From Streptomyces sp. NBC_00442 (lineage in GTDB: Bacteria; Actinomycetota; Actinomycetes; Streptomycetales; Streptomycetaceae), in contig NZ_CP107918.1 in assembly GCF_036014195.1 (NCBI RefSeq), forward strand, positions 7,254,001 to 7,318,000: a stretch of 64,000 nucleotides of DNA, in the 5' to 3' direction. Shown here piece by piece: positions 8,758-17,048 of this stretch (position 1 is the stretch's first letter; the number at the start of each line of letters is the position of its first letter). A program made the translations under genes and the position numbers. The notes beneath the pieces were generated by a model. It searched no databases, was not told the DNA's origin, and saw only the letters and a program-made list of their open reading frames with translations.

Positions 8758-9218
8758 TTGAGATCTCAGGACTTCCTTGACGGTCTTTCGGCGGCAACGT
8801 TCACCACGGAGGTGTCGGTGGCGGGGGTGAGCTGACGGGAGACGGCGCCCACGGCACGGAGGACCTGGAGGTCCAGCTCCGCACCCAGAGGGACGTGGAG
8901 CGGGCGCGAGATCTTTGCCGCACCCTTGCGCCGGCCGGCTCCTGAACCCGCGAAGACCCGCCCGGCCGCGGTGCCCCCTGCGGTATGACCGACCGCCCCT
9001 CGTCCTGGCGCAGGGCCGCCATCCATAGGCAGCGAATTCCCGCTGTACGGGGTACCGGTTTACCGAGGGCCGTCAAACGTCTGGCCCTGCTCCCTCCGAC
9101 GGCGTAGCGTCGGTCGCGCCCCCAGCCCCTGGGCTTCTTGGTGACTGCGGGGCAGGGAGCCAGCCCGCCCCCGCAGCCCCCGCCGTGGTCATGACCGTGG
9201 ATCCGAGGGGAGCAGTCG
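8758..9218. other. Non-coding or decayed stretch after the transposase remnant
   Basis: No gene is convincing in these 460 bp. A minus-strand frame at 8766-9026 ends with GAELDLQVLRAVGAVSRQL and ATDTSVVNVAAERPSRKS, which has protein-like character but no recognisable start or family. It may be the end of another truncated gene. The sequence lies between an IS remnant and an isolated hypothetical gene, which fits an insertion hot spot. Confidence 0.35.
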
Positions 9219-9725
9219 ATGGGACGCACCGTCAGCATGAGGGGCCTGCCCCGCATTGAGGACCACAGCACCACACCAGCCACCCGGATCCCCGCGCAGC
9301 ACGTGACGCTGTCCTTCGAAACCCTGCGACTGCCCGGCAGTCAGGCGGCCCTTGCCGACGTCGCCACCACGGCCCTGTCCGCCGCCGCACTCCCTGCGTG
9401 GCTGGCCCGCAAGCTCAGCGAAGCCGCCCGCGTGTCGGCCCAGTTCATCTACGGCCACAGCCATGCCCCCCGCTACCGCCTCCTGATCGTCTCGGACGGC
9501 AACGGGATCACTGTCGCGGTCACCGACTACGAGGACCTGCCGGGCGGGCGGCCCGCCTGGCTGGACGTCACCCGCGCCAACACCCTTCAGCACGACGGCA
9601 TCCAGCCCGGAATCGACCCCCTCACCCGCCACACCCCCGACGACGGCCTGCGCCTGCACCGCACCCCCGACGGGCACATCCGCCTCGGCTGCCACGCTCC
9701 CTGGAACACCCCGGCCTGCACCTGA
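9219..9725 (+). CDS. Hypothetical protein, possibly a degenerate ATPase-like fold
   Basis: A 168-residue protein I do not recognise with certainty. Codon use is normal for this genome, and the start at 9219 has GAGGGGAG about 5 bp upstream, so expression is likely. The arrangement (a beta strand VTLSFETLRLPGS, two helices containing ARKLSEAARVSAQFIYGHS, then RLLIVSDGNGITVAVTDYED) resembles the small anti-sigma HATPase fold of Streptomyces. However, the N-box Asn and the glycine-rich D-box are missing, so ATP binding is doubtful. It stands alone between an IS remnant and a very strong hairpin at 9823-9860. Confidence 0.6.
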   Translation: MGRTVSMRGLPRIEDHSTTPATRIPAQHVTLSFETLRLPGSQAALADVATTALSAAALPAWLARKLSEAARVSAQFIYGHSHAPRYRLLIVSDGNGITVAVTDYEDLPGGRPAWLDVTRANTLQHDGIQPGIDPLTRHTPDDGLRLHRTPDGHIRLGCHAPWNTPACT

Positions 9726-9822
9726 CCCCAGACCCGGCCCGGCCGCACCCCCGTGCACCAAGCGGCCAGGGCCCGCAGGGCGTGCGACCGCCATGGGGGT
9801 TGGGGGCCGGTCACACGTCAGA

Positions 9823-9860
9823 GGTGTGCTGTGCGGCGTAAGCCCGCCGCACAGCACACC
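9823..9860 (+). terminator. Perfect 16-bp hairpin
   Basis: GGTGTGCTGTGCGGCG (9823-9838) pairs perfectly with CGCCGCACAGCACACC (9845-9860) around the 6-nt loop TAAGCC. It lies 97 bp after the stop codon of the upstream hypothetical gene. There is no U-tract. It could also be a structured RNA or a transposon-related end. Confidence 0.6.
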
Positions 9861-10090
9861 ACCAACCCGAACGAAGCCGTTGTCGCGCCTTGACGAGACG
9901 CGGTCGCATCTCGTCGTCGGGTTCCAGGTCGCCTCAGTCCCCTCGATCGCACTCCGGTCGCTCGGCGGTTACCTCCAGTCTGGCCGCCCCGAAGGCACCG
10001 TGAGACAGCGAAACGCCTCGGGGAACGCGGCATACGTAGTCCAACCAGCCTGATGCGACTGGACTTTGGCCGAAATGGAATCGGGGCGAA

Positions 10091-10134
10091 GGAGGGCGGC
10101 GGGGGCTGGCGCTTGCCAGCCCCCGCCGCCCTCC
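10091..10134 (-). terminator. Perfect 20-bp hairpin with a 4-nt loop
   Basis: The arms 10091-10110 and 10115-10134 are perfect reverse complements of 20 bp, almost all G and C (GGAGGGCGGCGGGGGCTGGC), with the loop GCTT. This is the most stable hairpin in the window. It sits 23 bp past the stop codon of the small minus-strand gene ending at 10158, so it probably terminates that transcript. No gene reads into it closely from the other side. Confidence 0.6.
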
Positions 10135-10157
10135 AAGAACGCGTCCGGGACCTCGCC

Positions 10158-10403
10158 TCAACGCTGGTGCCACCGAGAGCCACCCCGGATAGCGGGGTAG
10201 AAGCGCCTTCGGTCCGGCCAGACGCCTACGAGCAGGACTGGAGCCGTCCGCTCGGTGCCGCAGTCGGCATCGCGTGCAGCGAGTCGGCTGCCGCAACAGG
10301 CACATCGCAGGACCGGGTGCTTGGCACGGCTGGGTGCGAAGGTCTCGAAGCTGATGGACGCCTGGTACTGCTGGCCCTGCTCGTCCTCGAGCGCGACGCT
10401 CAA
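10158..10403 (-). CDS. Small cysteine-rich hypothetical protein, possibly a gene fragment
   Basis: An 81-residue frame read from a TTG codon at 10403. It includes SVALEDEQGQQYQASISFET and a possible zinc-ribbon knuckle, CACCGSRLAARDADC, and ends in GGSRWHQR. The sequence looks protein-like and is followed at once by a 20-bp hairpin, which supports a minus-strand gene. No ribosome-binding site is evident, and the frame stays open upstream into less convincing sequence, so this may be the 3' end of a larger gene that has decayed. I cannot assign a family. Confidence 0.4.
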   Translation of the reverse strand: MSVALEDEQGQQYQASISFETFAPSRAKHPVLRCACCGSRLAARDADCGTERTAPVLLVGVWPDRRRFYPAIRGGSRWHQR

Positions 10404-10634
10404 AGGCCGCGGGTGGCCGGCCTCCGGGGCCGGCCACCGGTCAACGCGGGGGCTATCGGGTCGCTCGTGTGCTCGGGGTGGCGCGCGCGGCCGTGGCGGT
10501 CGGCGGGCCGGCGCGTGTGGTGGCCGCCCGCTGCCACAGCTGGTCCGGAAGAGCTGGTCAGCAGTGGGGTACCGAGGTCGGAGGAAATGGGAGACAAGGC
10601 GTGAATCGCGCCTCGCTTCCAGTGGAGGGAGCGG

Positions 10635-10671
10635 AAGGCGCCCGACGGGAAAAGCCCAAGTCGGGCGCCTT
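10635..10671 (-). terminator. Terminator of the aldehyde dehydrogenase gene
   Basis: AAGGCGCCCGAC (10635-10646) and GTCGGGCGCCTT (10660-10671) form a perfect 12-bp stem with a 13-nt loop, 11 bp past the dehydrogenase stop codon. Confidence 0.75.
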
Positions 10672-10682
10672 TGTCCGTACCC

Positions 10683-12206
10683 CTAGAAGAATCCCAGCTT
10701 CTTCGGCGAGTACGACACCAGAAGGTTCTTCGTCTGCTGGTAGTGATCCAGCATCATCTTGTGGTTCTCGCGCCCGATCCCCGACTGCTTGTAGCCGCCG
10801 AAGGCGGCCGCCGCCGGGTAGGCGTGGTAGCAGTTGGTCCAGACGCGGCCCGCTTGAATGGCGCGGCCCGCGCGGTAGGCGATGTTCATGTCGCGGGTCC
10901 ACACGCCCGCGCCGAGGCCGTACAGCGTGTCGTTGGCCGTGGCGATCGCGTCGTCGAGGTCGGTGAACGAGGTCACCGCCACCACGGGGCCGAAGATCTC
11001 CTCCTGGAAGATCCGCATGCGGTTGTCGCCCTCGAAGATGGTCGGCTGGACGTAATAGCCCCCGGCCAACTCGCCGTCATGCATGACCTGCTGACCGCCC
11101 GTCAGGATTTTGGCGCCTTCCTGCTGGCCTATGTCCAGGTAGGACAGGATCTTCTGGAGCTGGTCGTTGGAGGCCTGGGCTCCGATCATGGTGTCGGTGT
11201 CCAGCGGGTGCCCGGGAACGATCTGTTCGGTACGGGCGATCGCCGCCTCCAGGAACTCGCCGTAATGGCCGCGCTGGATCAGGGCGCGGGAGGGGCAGGT
11301 GCATACCTCGCCCTGGTTGAGGGCGAACATGGTGAAGCCTTCGAGTGCCTTGTCGCGGAAGTCGTCGTCCTTCGCCCATACGTCGTCGAAGAAGATGTTG
11401 GGGGACTTGCCGCCCAGTTCGAGAGTGACCGGCTTGATGTTCTCCGAGGCGTACTGCATGATCAGCCGCCCCGTCGTCGTCTCGCCCGTGAACGCGATCT
11501 TCGCGACGCGCGGGCTCGACGCGAGCGGCTTGCCGGCCTCCACGCCGAAGCCGTTGACCACGTTCACCACGCCCGGCGGCAGCAGGTCTCCGACGATGCT
11601 CAGCCACACATGGATCGAGGCGGGCGTCTGCTCGGCGGGCTTCAGGACCACCGCGTTGCCGGCCGCCAGCGCCGGGGCCAGTTTCCACACCGCCATCAGG
11701 ATGGGGAAGTTCCACGGGATGATCTGGCCGACCACACCGAGCGGCTCGTGGAAGTGGTAGGCGATCGTGTCTTCGTCGAGCTGGCTCAGCGAGCCCTCCT
11801 GCGCGCGCAGCGCTCCCGCGAAGTACCGGAAGTGGTCGATGGCCAGCGGAATGTCGGCGGCCAGCGTCTCGCGGACGGGCTTGCCGTTCTCCCAGCTCTC
11901 CGCGACCGCCAGCTCCTCCAGATGGTCCTCCATCCGGTCCGCGATCTTGAGCAGGATGTTCGCGCGGGACTCCGGCGACGTACGCCCCCAGTCGGGCGCG
12001 GCCGCGTGGGCCGCGTCCAGGGCGATCTCGATGTCCTCGGCCGTGCCGCGCGCGATCTCGGTGAAGGGACGGCCGTTCACGGGACTCGGGTTCTCGAAGT
12101 ACTGGCCGCGCCGCGGCGGCACGTACGCGCCGCCGATCCAGTGGTCGTAGCGGGACTGGAACGAGACGAGCGCACCCTCGCTGCCGGGCGCTGCGTAACG
12201 GGTCAT
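10683..12206 (-). CDS. NAD-dependent aldehyde dehydrogenase (acetaldehyde/aldehyde type)
   Basis: A 507-residue aldehyde dehydrogenase, the usual full length. It oxidises aldehydes to acids with NAD(P)+. Visible motifs are the cofactor-binding [21 protein letters not shown] with [10 protein letters not shown], the catalytic glutamate in LELGGKSPN (about residue 261), and the catalytic cysteine in [12 protein letters not shown] (about 302). Overall wording such as [11 protein letters not shown] and the ending [16 protein letters not shown] matches the ExaC/AldA group, which works in ethanol or acetoin-derived aldehyde oxidation. The start at 12206 has GGGAGG 8 bp upstream. The GAF regulator gene lies immediately upstream on the same strand; such pairs are common, with the regulator activating the dehydrogenase. 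Confidence 0.95.
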   Translation of the reverse strand: MTRYAAPGSEGALVSFQSRYDHWIGGAYVPPRRGQYFENPSPVNGRPFTEIARGTAEDIEIALDAAHAAAPDWGRTSPESRANILLKIADRMEDHLEELAVAESWENGKPVRETLAADIPLAIDHFRYFAGALRAQEGSLSQLDEDTIAYHFHEPLGVVGQIIPWNFPILMAVWKLAPALAAGNAVVLKPAEQTPASIHVWLSIVGDLLPPGVVNVVNGFGVEAGKPLASSPRVAKIAFTGETTTGRLIMQYASENIKPVTLELGGKSPNIFFDDVWAKDDDFRDKALEGFTMFALNQGEVCTCPSRALIQRGHYGEFLEAAIARTEQIVPGHPLDTDTMIGAQASNDQLQKILSYLDIGQQEGAKILTGGQQVMHDGELAGGYYVQPTIFEGDNRMRIFQEEIFGPVVAVTSFTDLDDAIATANDTLYGLGAGVWTRDMNIAYRAGRAIQAGRVWTNCYHAYPAAAAFGGYKQSGIGRENHKMMLDHYQQTKNLLVSYSPKKLGFF

Positions 12207-12276
12207 CTCCGTGGCCTCCCTCTGCCGCGCCGCCCGCCCTTGGACGGCGCACGGAACGCAGACTAGGCACGGGGAC

Positions 12277-12292
12277 GTTGCAACCCCGTTGC
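12277..12292. promoter_or_regulatory. Candidate operator upstream of the aldehyde dehydrogenase gene
   Basis: GTTGCAAC (12277-12284, a perfect palindrome) is followed after CCC by a further GTTGC (12288-12292). Thus GCAAC-CCC-GTTGC also forms an inverted repeat, and the two GTTGC units are 11 bp apart. It lies about 70 bp before the dehydrogenase start codon, where an activator of the neighbouring GAF type would bind. Confidence 0.4.
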
Positions 12293-12347
12293 GCGACCTC
12301 GCTCTGCCGTACGGTCCCGCTCCGCCGTCGGGGCCCGCTCTCCGCCG

Positions 12348-13631
12348 TCAGAGGCCCGGTAGCGCCGTCAGGGCCTGCTCCGCCGTCAGAGCGCTCAACC
12401 GCGATTGCACCGAGGCCCGTTGGCCGGTGGGCAGCGCGGCCGCCAGGGCCTGCCACACCGGGAGGTCGTCCTCTCCCCAGGGGCTGTACGCCCAGTCGGA
12501 CAGGAGCCCCGGGTCCGCGCGGGCGATGAGCGCGGCCCGCAGCTGGTCGCCGAGTCGCCTGCGCAGCCGGGCCACCGCCGGCGCTTGTGACCCCGGAAGT
12601 AGCGGTCCGCCGTAGACGTTCATCGCGGCGGCGACCGCGCCGGAACCGAGCCGCCGGGCCACCGTGTCGAAGTCCGCGTCCACGGGCGCGGTCAGCCGGT
12701 AGGGGCGCGATGCGAGCAGGTCCGGCCCCAACAGGCGCCGCATCCGGCACAGTTCGGCGCGCAGCGTCACCGGCTGCACCGCGTCGTCCTCGTACAGGGC
12801 CAGGAGGAGCGCGTCGGTGCTCAATCCCTCGGGGTGGCACGCCAACAGGACCGCGATCTCGCTGTGGCGCCGGCTCAGGCGCACGGTTCGGCCGTCGGCG
12901 ACGAGCAGTGCCTCGTCCCGGCCCAGGGCGCCGAGACGGATCGTCTCCCGGGTGGGCGGCGGGGCGAGCAGCGCCAGTTCGGCCTCGGCGGCCCGTGCGA
13001 CGGCCTGGACGAATCCCAGGCTGTGCGGGTGGGCGAGGCCGTCGCCCCCGGTGAGGTCGACGGCGCCGAGCAGCCGCCCGGTCCGCGGATCGTGCACCGG
13101 CGCGGCGGCGCACGTCCAGGCCTGCACGGGGCGGCGGAAGTGCTCGGCGGAGAACACCTGCACCGGGCGGTCCTCGGTCAGCGCGGTGCCGGGCGCGTTG
13201 GTGCCCACCGCCGACTCGGCCCAACGGGCGCCGGGTACGAAGTTCATCCGGGCGGCCGCCGCGCGGGGCCGGGGATGCCCCTCCACCCACAGGAGCCGCC
13301 CCTGCGCGTCGCACACCGCCACCACGTGTTCGCCGTCCCCGGCGTAGGCACCGGTCAACTCCCGTACGACGGGCATGACGCGGGCCAGCTGATGACTGTC
13401 GCGATACGCGGACACGTCATCCTCGCCGAGCTCCACCCGGGCCGCGCCGTCCGGGCTGACCCGGGCCCGTGCGGAGCGCTGCCAGGACGCTGCCACCAAA
13501 GGGCGCACCGGCCGCACCACCCGTCCGGCGGAGGTGAACTGCGCGTGTGCGCGCCGGAGTTGGCGGCTCGTCTCCGCCGGGTCGGCCCCCGTGTCCAGGG
13601 CCACCCAGGACTCGTCCCGCCTGTCCGTCAC
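12348..13631 (-). CDS. GAF-domain transcriptional regulator (AcoR-like, no AAA domain)
   Basis: A regulator of 427 residues. The N-terminal half is of the AcoR type: VRPLVAASWQRSARARVSPD, then a GAF domain (about 85-225) with VGTNAPGTALTEDRPVQVF, EHFRRPVQAWTCAAAPV and GAVDLTGG. The AAA+ sigma-54 module of true AcoR is absent. Instead the C-terminus (about 250-330) carries a winged-helix-like segment, VRLSRRHSEIAVLLACHPEG with LRAELCRMRRLLG, so it probably works with ordinary sigma factors. The start is taken as GTG at 13631 with GGGGAGG 5 bp upstream; an ATG 18 bp further up is an alternative. Its gene precedes the aldehyde dehydrogenase on the same strand, 141 bp apart, the probable target. 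Confidence 0.85.
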   Translation of the reverse strand: MTDRRDESWVALDTGADPAETSRQLRRAHAQFTSAGRVVRPVRPLVAASWQRSARARVSPDGAARVELGEDDVSAYRDSHQLARVMPVVRELTGAYAGDGEHVVAVCDAQGRLLWVEGHPRPRAAAARMNFVPGARWAESAVGTNAPGTALTEDRPVQVFSAEHFRRPVQAWTCAAAPVHDPRTGRLLGAVDLTGGDGLAHPHSLGFVQAVARAAEAELALLAPPPTRETIRLGALGRDEALLVADGRTVRLSRRHSEIAVLLACHPEGLSTDALLLALYEDDAVQPVTLRAELCRMRRLLGPDLLASRPYRLTAPVDADFDTVARRLGSGAVAAAMNVYGGPLLPGSQAPAVARLRRRLGDQLRAALIARADPGLLSDWAYSPWGEDDLPVWQALAAALPTGQRASVQSRLSALTAEQALTALPGL

Positions 13632-13760
13632 CGCGGCCTCCCCGCACATCGAATGCGCCGCCCCCCATCGTCGTCGTCGCCCCGTAGTCCGGCAAGACGC
13701 ACGGAACCGGCCACGCACGCGGGGCCGTGTGGGGTCATCGGTGCGGCAACCGCAGGGCGG

Positions 13761-14336
13761 TCAGGCGAAGTTGACCAGACGGATGTAGCGCACCCAGTCC
13801 CACTCCGGTCCCGGATCCGTGTGGTCGGTGCCCGGCACCTGGTAGTGGCCCAGGATGTGGTCGCGGTCCTTGGGAATGCCGTACCGGTCGCAGACCGACG
13901 CCGTGAGGGCCGCCGACTGCTCGTACATCGCGTTGGTGAAGTAGGCGGGCTTGTCGACCCACCCTTCGTGCTCGATGCCGATGCTGCGGGTGTTGTAGTC
14001 CCAGTTCCCGGCGTGCCAGGCGATGTCGTGCTCCCGGACCATCTGCGCGATGTATCCGTCGGCCGAGCGCGTCACATAGTGCGCGGACACCTTCTTCGCC
14101 GGGTTCTGGAAGATGCCGATCGTGTTCGACCAGGTCTCCTGGGTGACGTGAAGAACGACGCGGTCGATCGCGTATGCCGAAGGCCTGCTGGACGCCGTGT
14201 AGTTGGACGCCGACGCGGGCATCCAGTGCGCCCGCGGATCGTCGGTCGCGCCGTCGGCGGCCGCCTGCGGCGCCGGGAACAGCAGGCCGGCGGCGACCGA
14301 GCCGGCCGCGCCCTGCAGAAGTCTTCTTCGGTTCAT
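13761..14336 (-). CDS. Tat-exported N-acetylmuramoyl-L-alanine amidase (amidase_2/PGRP)
   Basis: A 191-residue secreted peptidoglycan amidase that should cleave the bond between N-acetylmuramic acid and L-alanine. The N-terminus MNRRRLLQGAAGSVAAGLL is a twin-arginine signal, with likely cleavage after AAA near residue 27. The zinc site is visible as VVLHVTQET (first His), then HILGHYQVPGTDHTDPG (further His and the catalytic region), with IGIEHEG between. The start codon overlaps the stop of the acetamidase gene as ATGA (14333-14336), so translation is coupled. It is the last gene of the permease - acetamidase - amidase operon, an unusual place for a cell-wall enzyme. Confidence 0.9.
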   Translation of the reverse strand: MNRRRLLQGAAGSVAAGLLFPAPQAAADGATDDPRAHWMPASASNYTASSRPSAYAIDRVVLHVTQETWSNTIGIFQNPAKKVSAHYVTRSADGYIAQMVREHDIAWHAGNWDYNTRSIGIEHEGWVDKPAYFTNAMYEQSAALTASVCDRYGIPKDRDHILGHYQVPGTDHTDPGPEWDWVRYIRLVNFA

Positions 14337-15394
14337 CGCGGCACCTCTGTAGCGGACGTCGTGAACGGGTTCAGGAAATGGGCGAGTTGGGACGAGCGCT
14401 CGCGCAGGTGGCGGTGCAGGCCCCGGTGCGGCTCGTTCCCGCCGGGCAGCCACTCCTTGCGGATCTTGGCGACACAGGTGTAGTTGGTGTCGCAGACATT
14501 GGCAAGCGGAGCCTCACCCACCTGGCTCACGAACTGGTACGCGTCAAGCGCGGACAGGCCGTAGTCCCGCTCCAGCCAGCGCACCAGGTCCACCTGCGAG
14601 ATACGGAACGCGTCTTCGAGCGGACGCGCCGATCCCGTCGACATGATGTGGGTGTCCGACTCGATGCGCGGCCACGGCGTCGCGACTCCCTTGAGCAGCT
14701 CGACCACGACCACCGTGTTCATGGCGCACTCCACGGCCACCCCGCACGTCTCGCCCTCGCCCTGGCGGGCGTGCCCGTCGCCCAGACTGAAGAGCGCGCC
14801 CTCCACATTGACCCCCAGGTAGCAGGTCACTCCCGCACGCATCTCGGGAGTGTCCATGTTCCCGCCGTGCGCGTCGGGGACGAGCGCGGAACGCACCTCC
14901 AGATTGGCCGGCGCCACCCCCACCGTCCCGTGCATGGGGTCCATGGGCAGCTCCACCTCGATGTCGCTCTCGCGGGCCCGGAACAGACAGGTGCCGCGCG
15001 CCCGGTCGAGTTCCCACATCCACACCGTTTCCGGGAGCGGCGGCTGGAGGGTCGCCGTGGCATGCGTCGAGGTGAGGGCGCCGAACAGGGGGACGGTCGT
15101 CGAGGCCGCCCAGTCCCGCGCGGGCCGCACGGACACGAAGTGCACGGCCAGGGTGTCGCCCGGCTCGGCACCCTCGACGTAGAACGGCCCGGTCTGCGGA
15201 TTGAGGAAGGGGAACTCGCAGACGCGCGAGACCAGATCACGCTCGGAGCGCACCCGGCCGGCGAAGCAGTCCTCGGTGTACAGATCGAGGACGGTCCCGG
15301 GCGCCACCCGGGCGACGGGCGGCGCACCGCCGAACGTCCAGGCGTACTCGCCCTCCTTGGGCCGCACGGTCAGGATCCGCGGGTCGTCACTCAT
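14333..15394 (-). CDS. Acetamidase/formamidase (FmdA/AmdA family)
   Basis: A 353-residue enzyme of the FmdA_AmdA family, which hydrolyses short amides such as formamide or acetamide to ammonia and the acid. Typical stretches are GPFYVEGAEPGDTLAVHFVS, PMDPMHGTVGVAP, HGGNMDTPEMRAGVT and GVNVEGALFSLGDGHARQGE, which contain the conserved acidic and histidine residues of the metal site. It is cytoplasmic with no signal peptide. ATGA overlaps join it both to the permease upstream (15391-15394) and to the murein amidase downstream (14333-14336). The permease probably imports its substrate, and amide nitrogen scavenging is the natural reading. Confidence 0.92.
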   Translation of the reverse strand: MSDDPRILTVRPKEGEYAWTFGGAPPVARVAPGTVLDLYTEDCFAGRVRSERDLVSRVCEFPFLNPQTGPFYVEGAEPGDTLAVHFVSVRPARDWAASTTVPLFGALTSTHATATLQPPLPETVWMWELDRARGTCLFRARESDIEVELPMDPMHGTVGVAPANLEVRSALVPDAHGGNMDTPEMRAGVTCYLGVNVEGALFSLGDGHARQGEGETCGVAVECAMNTVVVVELLKGVATPWPRIESDTHIMSTGSARPLEDAFRISQVDLVRWLERDYGLSALDAYQFVSQVGEAPLANVCDTNYTCVAKIRKEWLPGGNEPHRGLHRHLRERSSQLAHFLNPFTTSATEVPR

Positions 15395-16893
15395 CCTCGT
15401 ACCGCTCCTGTCTCTTCGTGGTCCATGGGGTCGTCGTGAGGGCCGACGAGGTGGACGCGCCCGGTCTGCGCCAGCCGCTCCGGGTGCCGGCGCGCCAGCA
15501 CCACCAGAACGACGCCTCCCGCCGCCATCCAGACCCCGACGACCGGTCCCGCGTACGACACCGGTGGCGAGAGCTCGGCGACGAAGGAGAATGCGGGGAT
15601 CCCGGCCGCGGTCAGCAGCGCCGGCACGAATGCGGCGATGCCGAGGACCGGGAACACCACGTGCCGCAGGGGACTGAACAGGTCACGGCGCCGCCGCAGA
15701 AAGTATCCGGCGCAGGCGAGGTCCACCACGATGTACACGCCGATGATCACGGTCACGATGACGGTGGCCAGCAGCGTGAACGCCGTGACCGGGCCATAGC
15801 GGAGGCCGAGGCCCAGGATCGCGGCCACCGCCACCACGAACTGCACGGCGATGCCCGTCACGGGCGAGCGCCGCCGCGGATGGAGGCGGGCGAGCGAACG
15901 GGGGAACACGCCGATCCGGCCGAGCGCGAACGCCGTGCGCGTCGAGACGTTGGCACAGGCGTTGGCGTTCGCGACGGTCGAGTTGACCACGGCGAGGAAC
16001 AGAACCACCCAGAAGAGGCCGAACGAGGCGCGCGCCACGCCCTCCCAGGAGGCGTCGCCGGACGCCCCGAACCCGGCGAACCTGCCCGGACCGAAGTACA
16101 CCGCCATCGCGTACGTGGTCAGGACGTAGACGACTCCGATGGCCAGGGCCGCCCCGAACACCGCGCGGCGCATCGTGCGGCGCGGGTCGCGGGCCTCCTC
16201 GGCGAGCGGCGCCGCGGCCTCGAACCCGGCGAAGGCGAGCACCGTGTACACCGACCCGGCGAAGACTCCGCCGAAGCCCCCGTAGCCGGGCGCGGTGTGC
16301 GACGTCCCGAAGACCGTGAGGGAGTTGTCGGAGCCCGCCGCCACGATCAGCATCACCGCGAACGCGACGAACACCAGCACCTCGAAAACGCCGAGCACCG
16401 TCCCGAAGCGTGCCGAGGCCCGCACCCCGAGGAACCCCGCGGCCGCGATCACCACCGCCCCGGCGAGCGACCACGGCCACCACAAATTGGCGGGCGAGGA
16501 GGCCCACTGCTCGTGCAGGGTGCCCGCCGTGGTGAAGCCCAGCTGCAGCAGGAGCAGGGGCGGCACCAGCGCCTCCACGAACACATAGCCCCAGCCCACC
16601 AGGAAGCCCACGGCCGGATGCAGCCCCTGGGCACTGTAGGTGGCGACCGAGCCGGCCGCGGGCAGCTCCTGCGCCAGCTCCGCCACGCACGACGCCGTGA
16701 ACAGGCACGCCACGAGCGCCACCAGGACCGACAGGGGCAGGCTGCCGCCCGCGAACGCGGCACCCGCCGGAATGGACGCGGCGACGGCGGCGGCCGGCGC
16801 CATGGCGGTGACGCTCTGGAAGAGGACCTCGCGCAGACCGACCGCGTCGCGCGCGAGGCCGGCGTCCGAACCCGTACGGGATGTCCCCGGCAC
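15391..16893 (-). CDS. APC-family amino acid/amine permease
   Basis: A 500-residue cytoplasmic-membrane transporter of the amino acid-polyamine-organocation superfamily with about twelve hydrophobic segments. The N-terminus has the family's GLREVLFQSVTAMAPAAAVA, the next helix reads VLVALVACLFTASCVAELAQ, and TMRRAVFGAALAIGVVYVLT and NANACANVSTRTAFALGRIG mark later conserved loops. The start is GTG at 16893 with GAGGGAG 6 bp upstream; the open frame further up is not conserved. It heads a three-gene operon with acetamidase and murein amidase, linked by 4-nt overlaps, so the cargo is probably an amide, an amino acid or an amine handled by the acetamidase-like enzyme. Confidence 0.9.
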   Translation of the reverse strand: MPGTSRTGSDAGLARDAVGLREVLFQSVTAMAPAAAVAASIPAGAAFAGGSLPLSVLVALVACLFTASCVAELAQELPAAGSVATYSAQGLHPAVGFLVGWGYVFVEALVPPLLLLQLGFTTAGTLHEQWASSPANLWWPWSLAGAVVIAAAGFLGVRASARFGTVLGVFEVLVFVAFAVMLIVAAGSDNSLTVFGTSHTAPGYGGFGGVFAGSVYTVLAFAGFEAAAPLAEEARDPRRTMRRAVFGAALAIGVVYVLTTYAMAVYFGPGRFAGFGASGDASWEGVARASFGLFWVVLFLAVVNSTVANANACANVSTRTAFALGRIGVFPRSLARLHPRRRSPVTGIAVQFVVAVAAILGLGLRYGPVTAFTLLATVIVTVIIGVYIVVDLACAGYFLRRRRDLFSPLRHVVFPVLGIAAFVPALLTAAGIPAFSFVAELSPPVSYAGPVVGVWMAAGGVVLVVLARRHPERLAQTGRVHLVGPHDDPMDHEETGAVRG

Positions 16894-16939
16894 AGCCGAC
16901 TCCCTCGCTCGCCCAACAGGCGGACCACGTCCGGGAGTT

Positions 16940-16949
16940 ACCGTACGGT
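16940..16949. promoter_or_regulatory. Palindrome upstream of the permease operon
   Basis: ACCGTACGGT is a perfect 10-bp palindrome 47 bp before the GTG start of the permease. It is the only clear symmetric element in the 155-bp space before this operon and may be an operator half or core. Confidence 0.3.
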
Positions 16950-17048
16950 CCGAGGTGCGCGTGGTGGAAGGGGACGGCCGGTGGGCGTGGCGCGCCGGGG
17001 GCGTCGGACCGGCCGCATTCCCGGGCCGTCCGCCGCGAACGGACCGGT

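Noticed and set aside
10158..10403. Confident zinc-ribbon gene
   Set aside because: Start and ribosome-binding site are unclear and the frame may be a fragment, so confidence is kept low.
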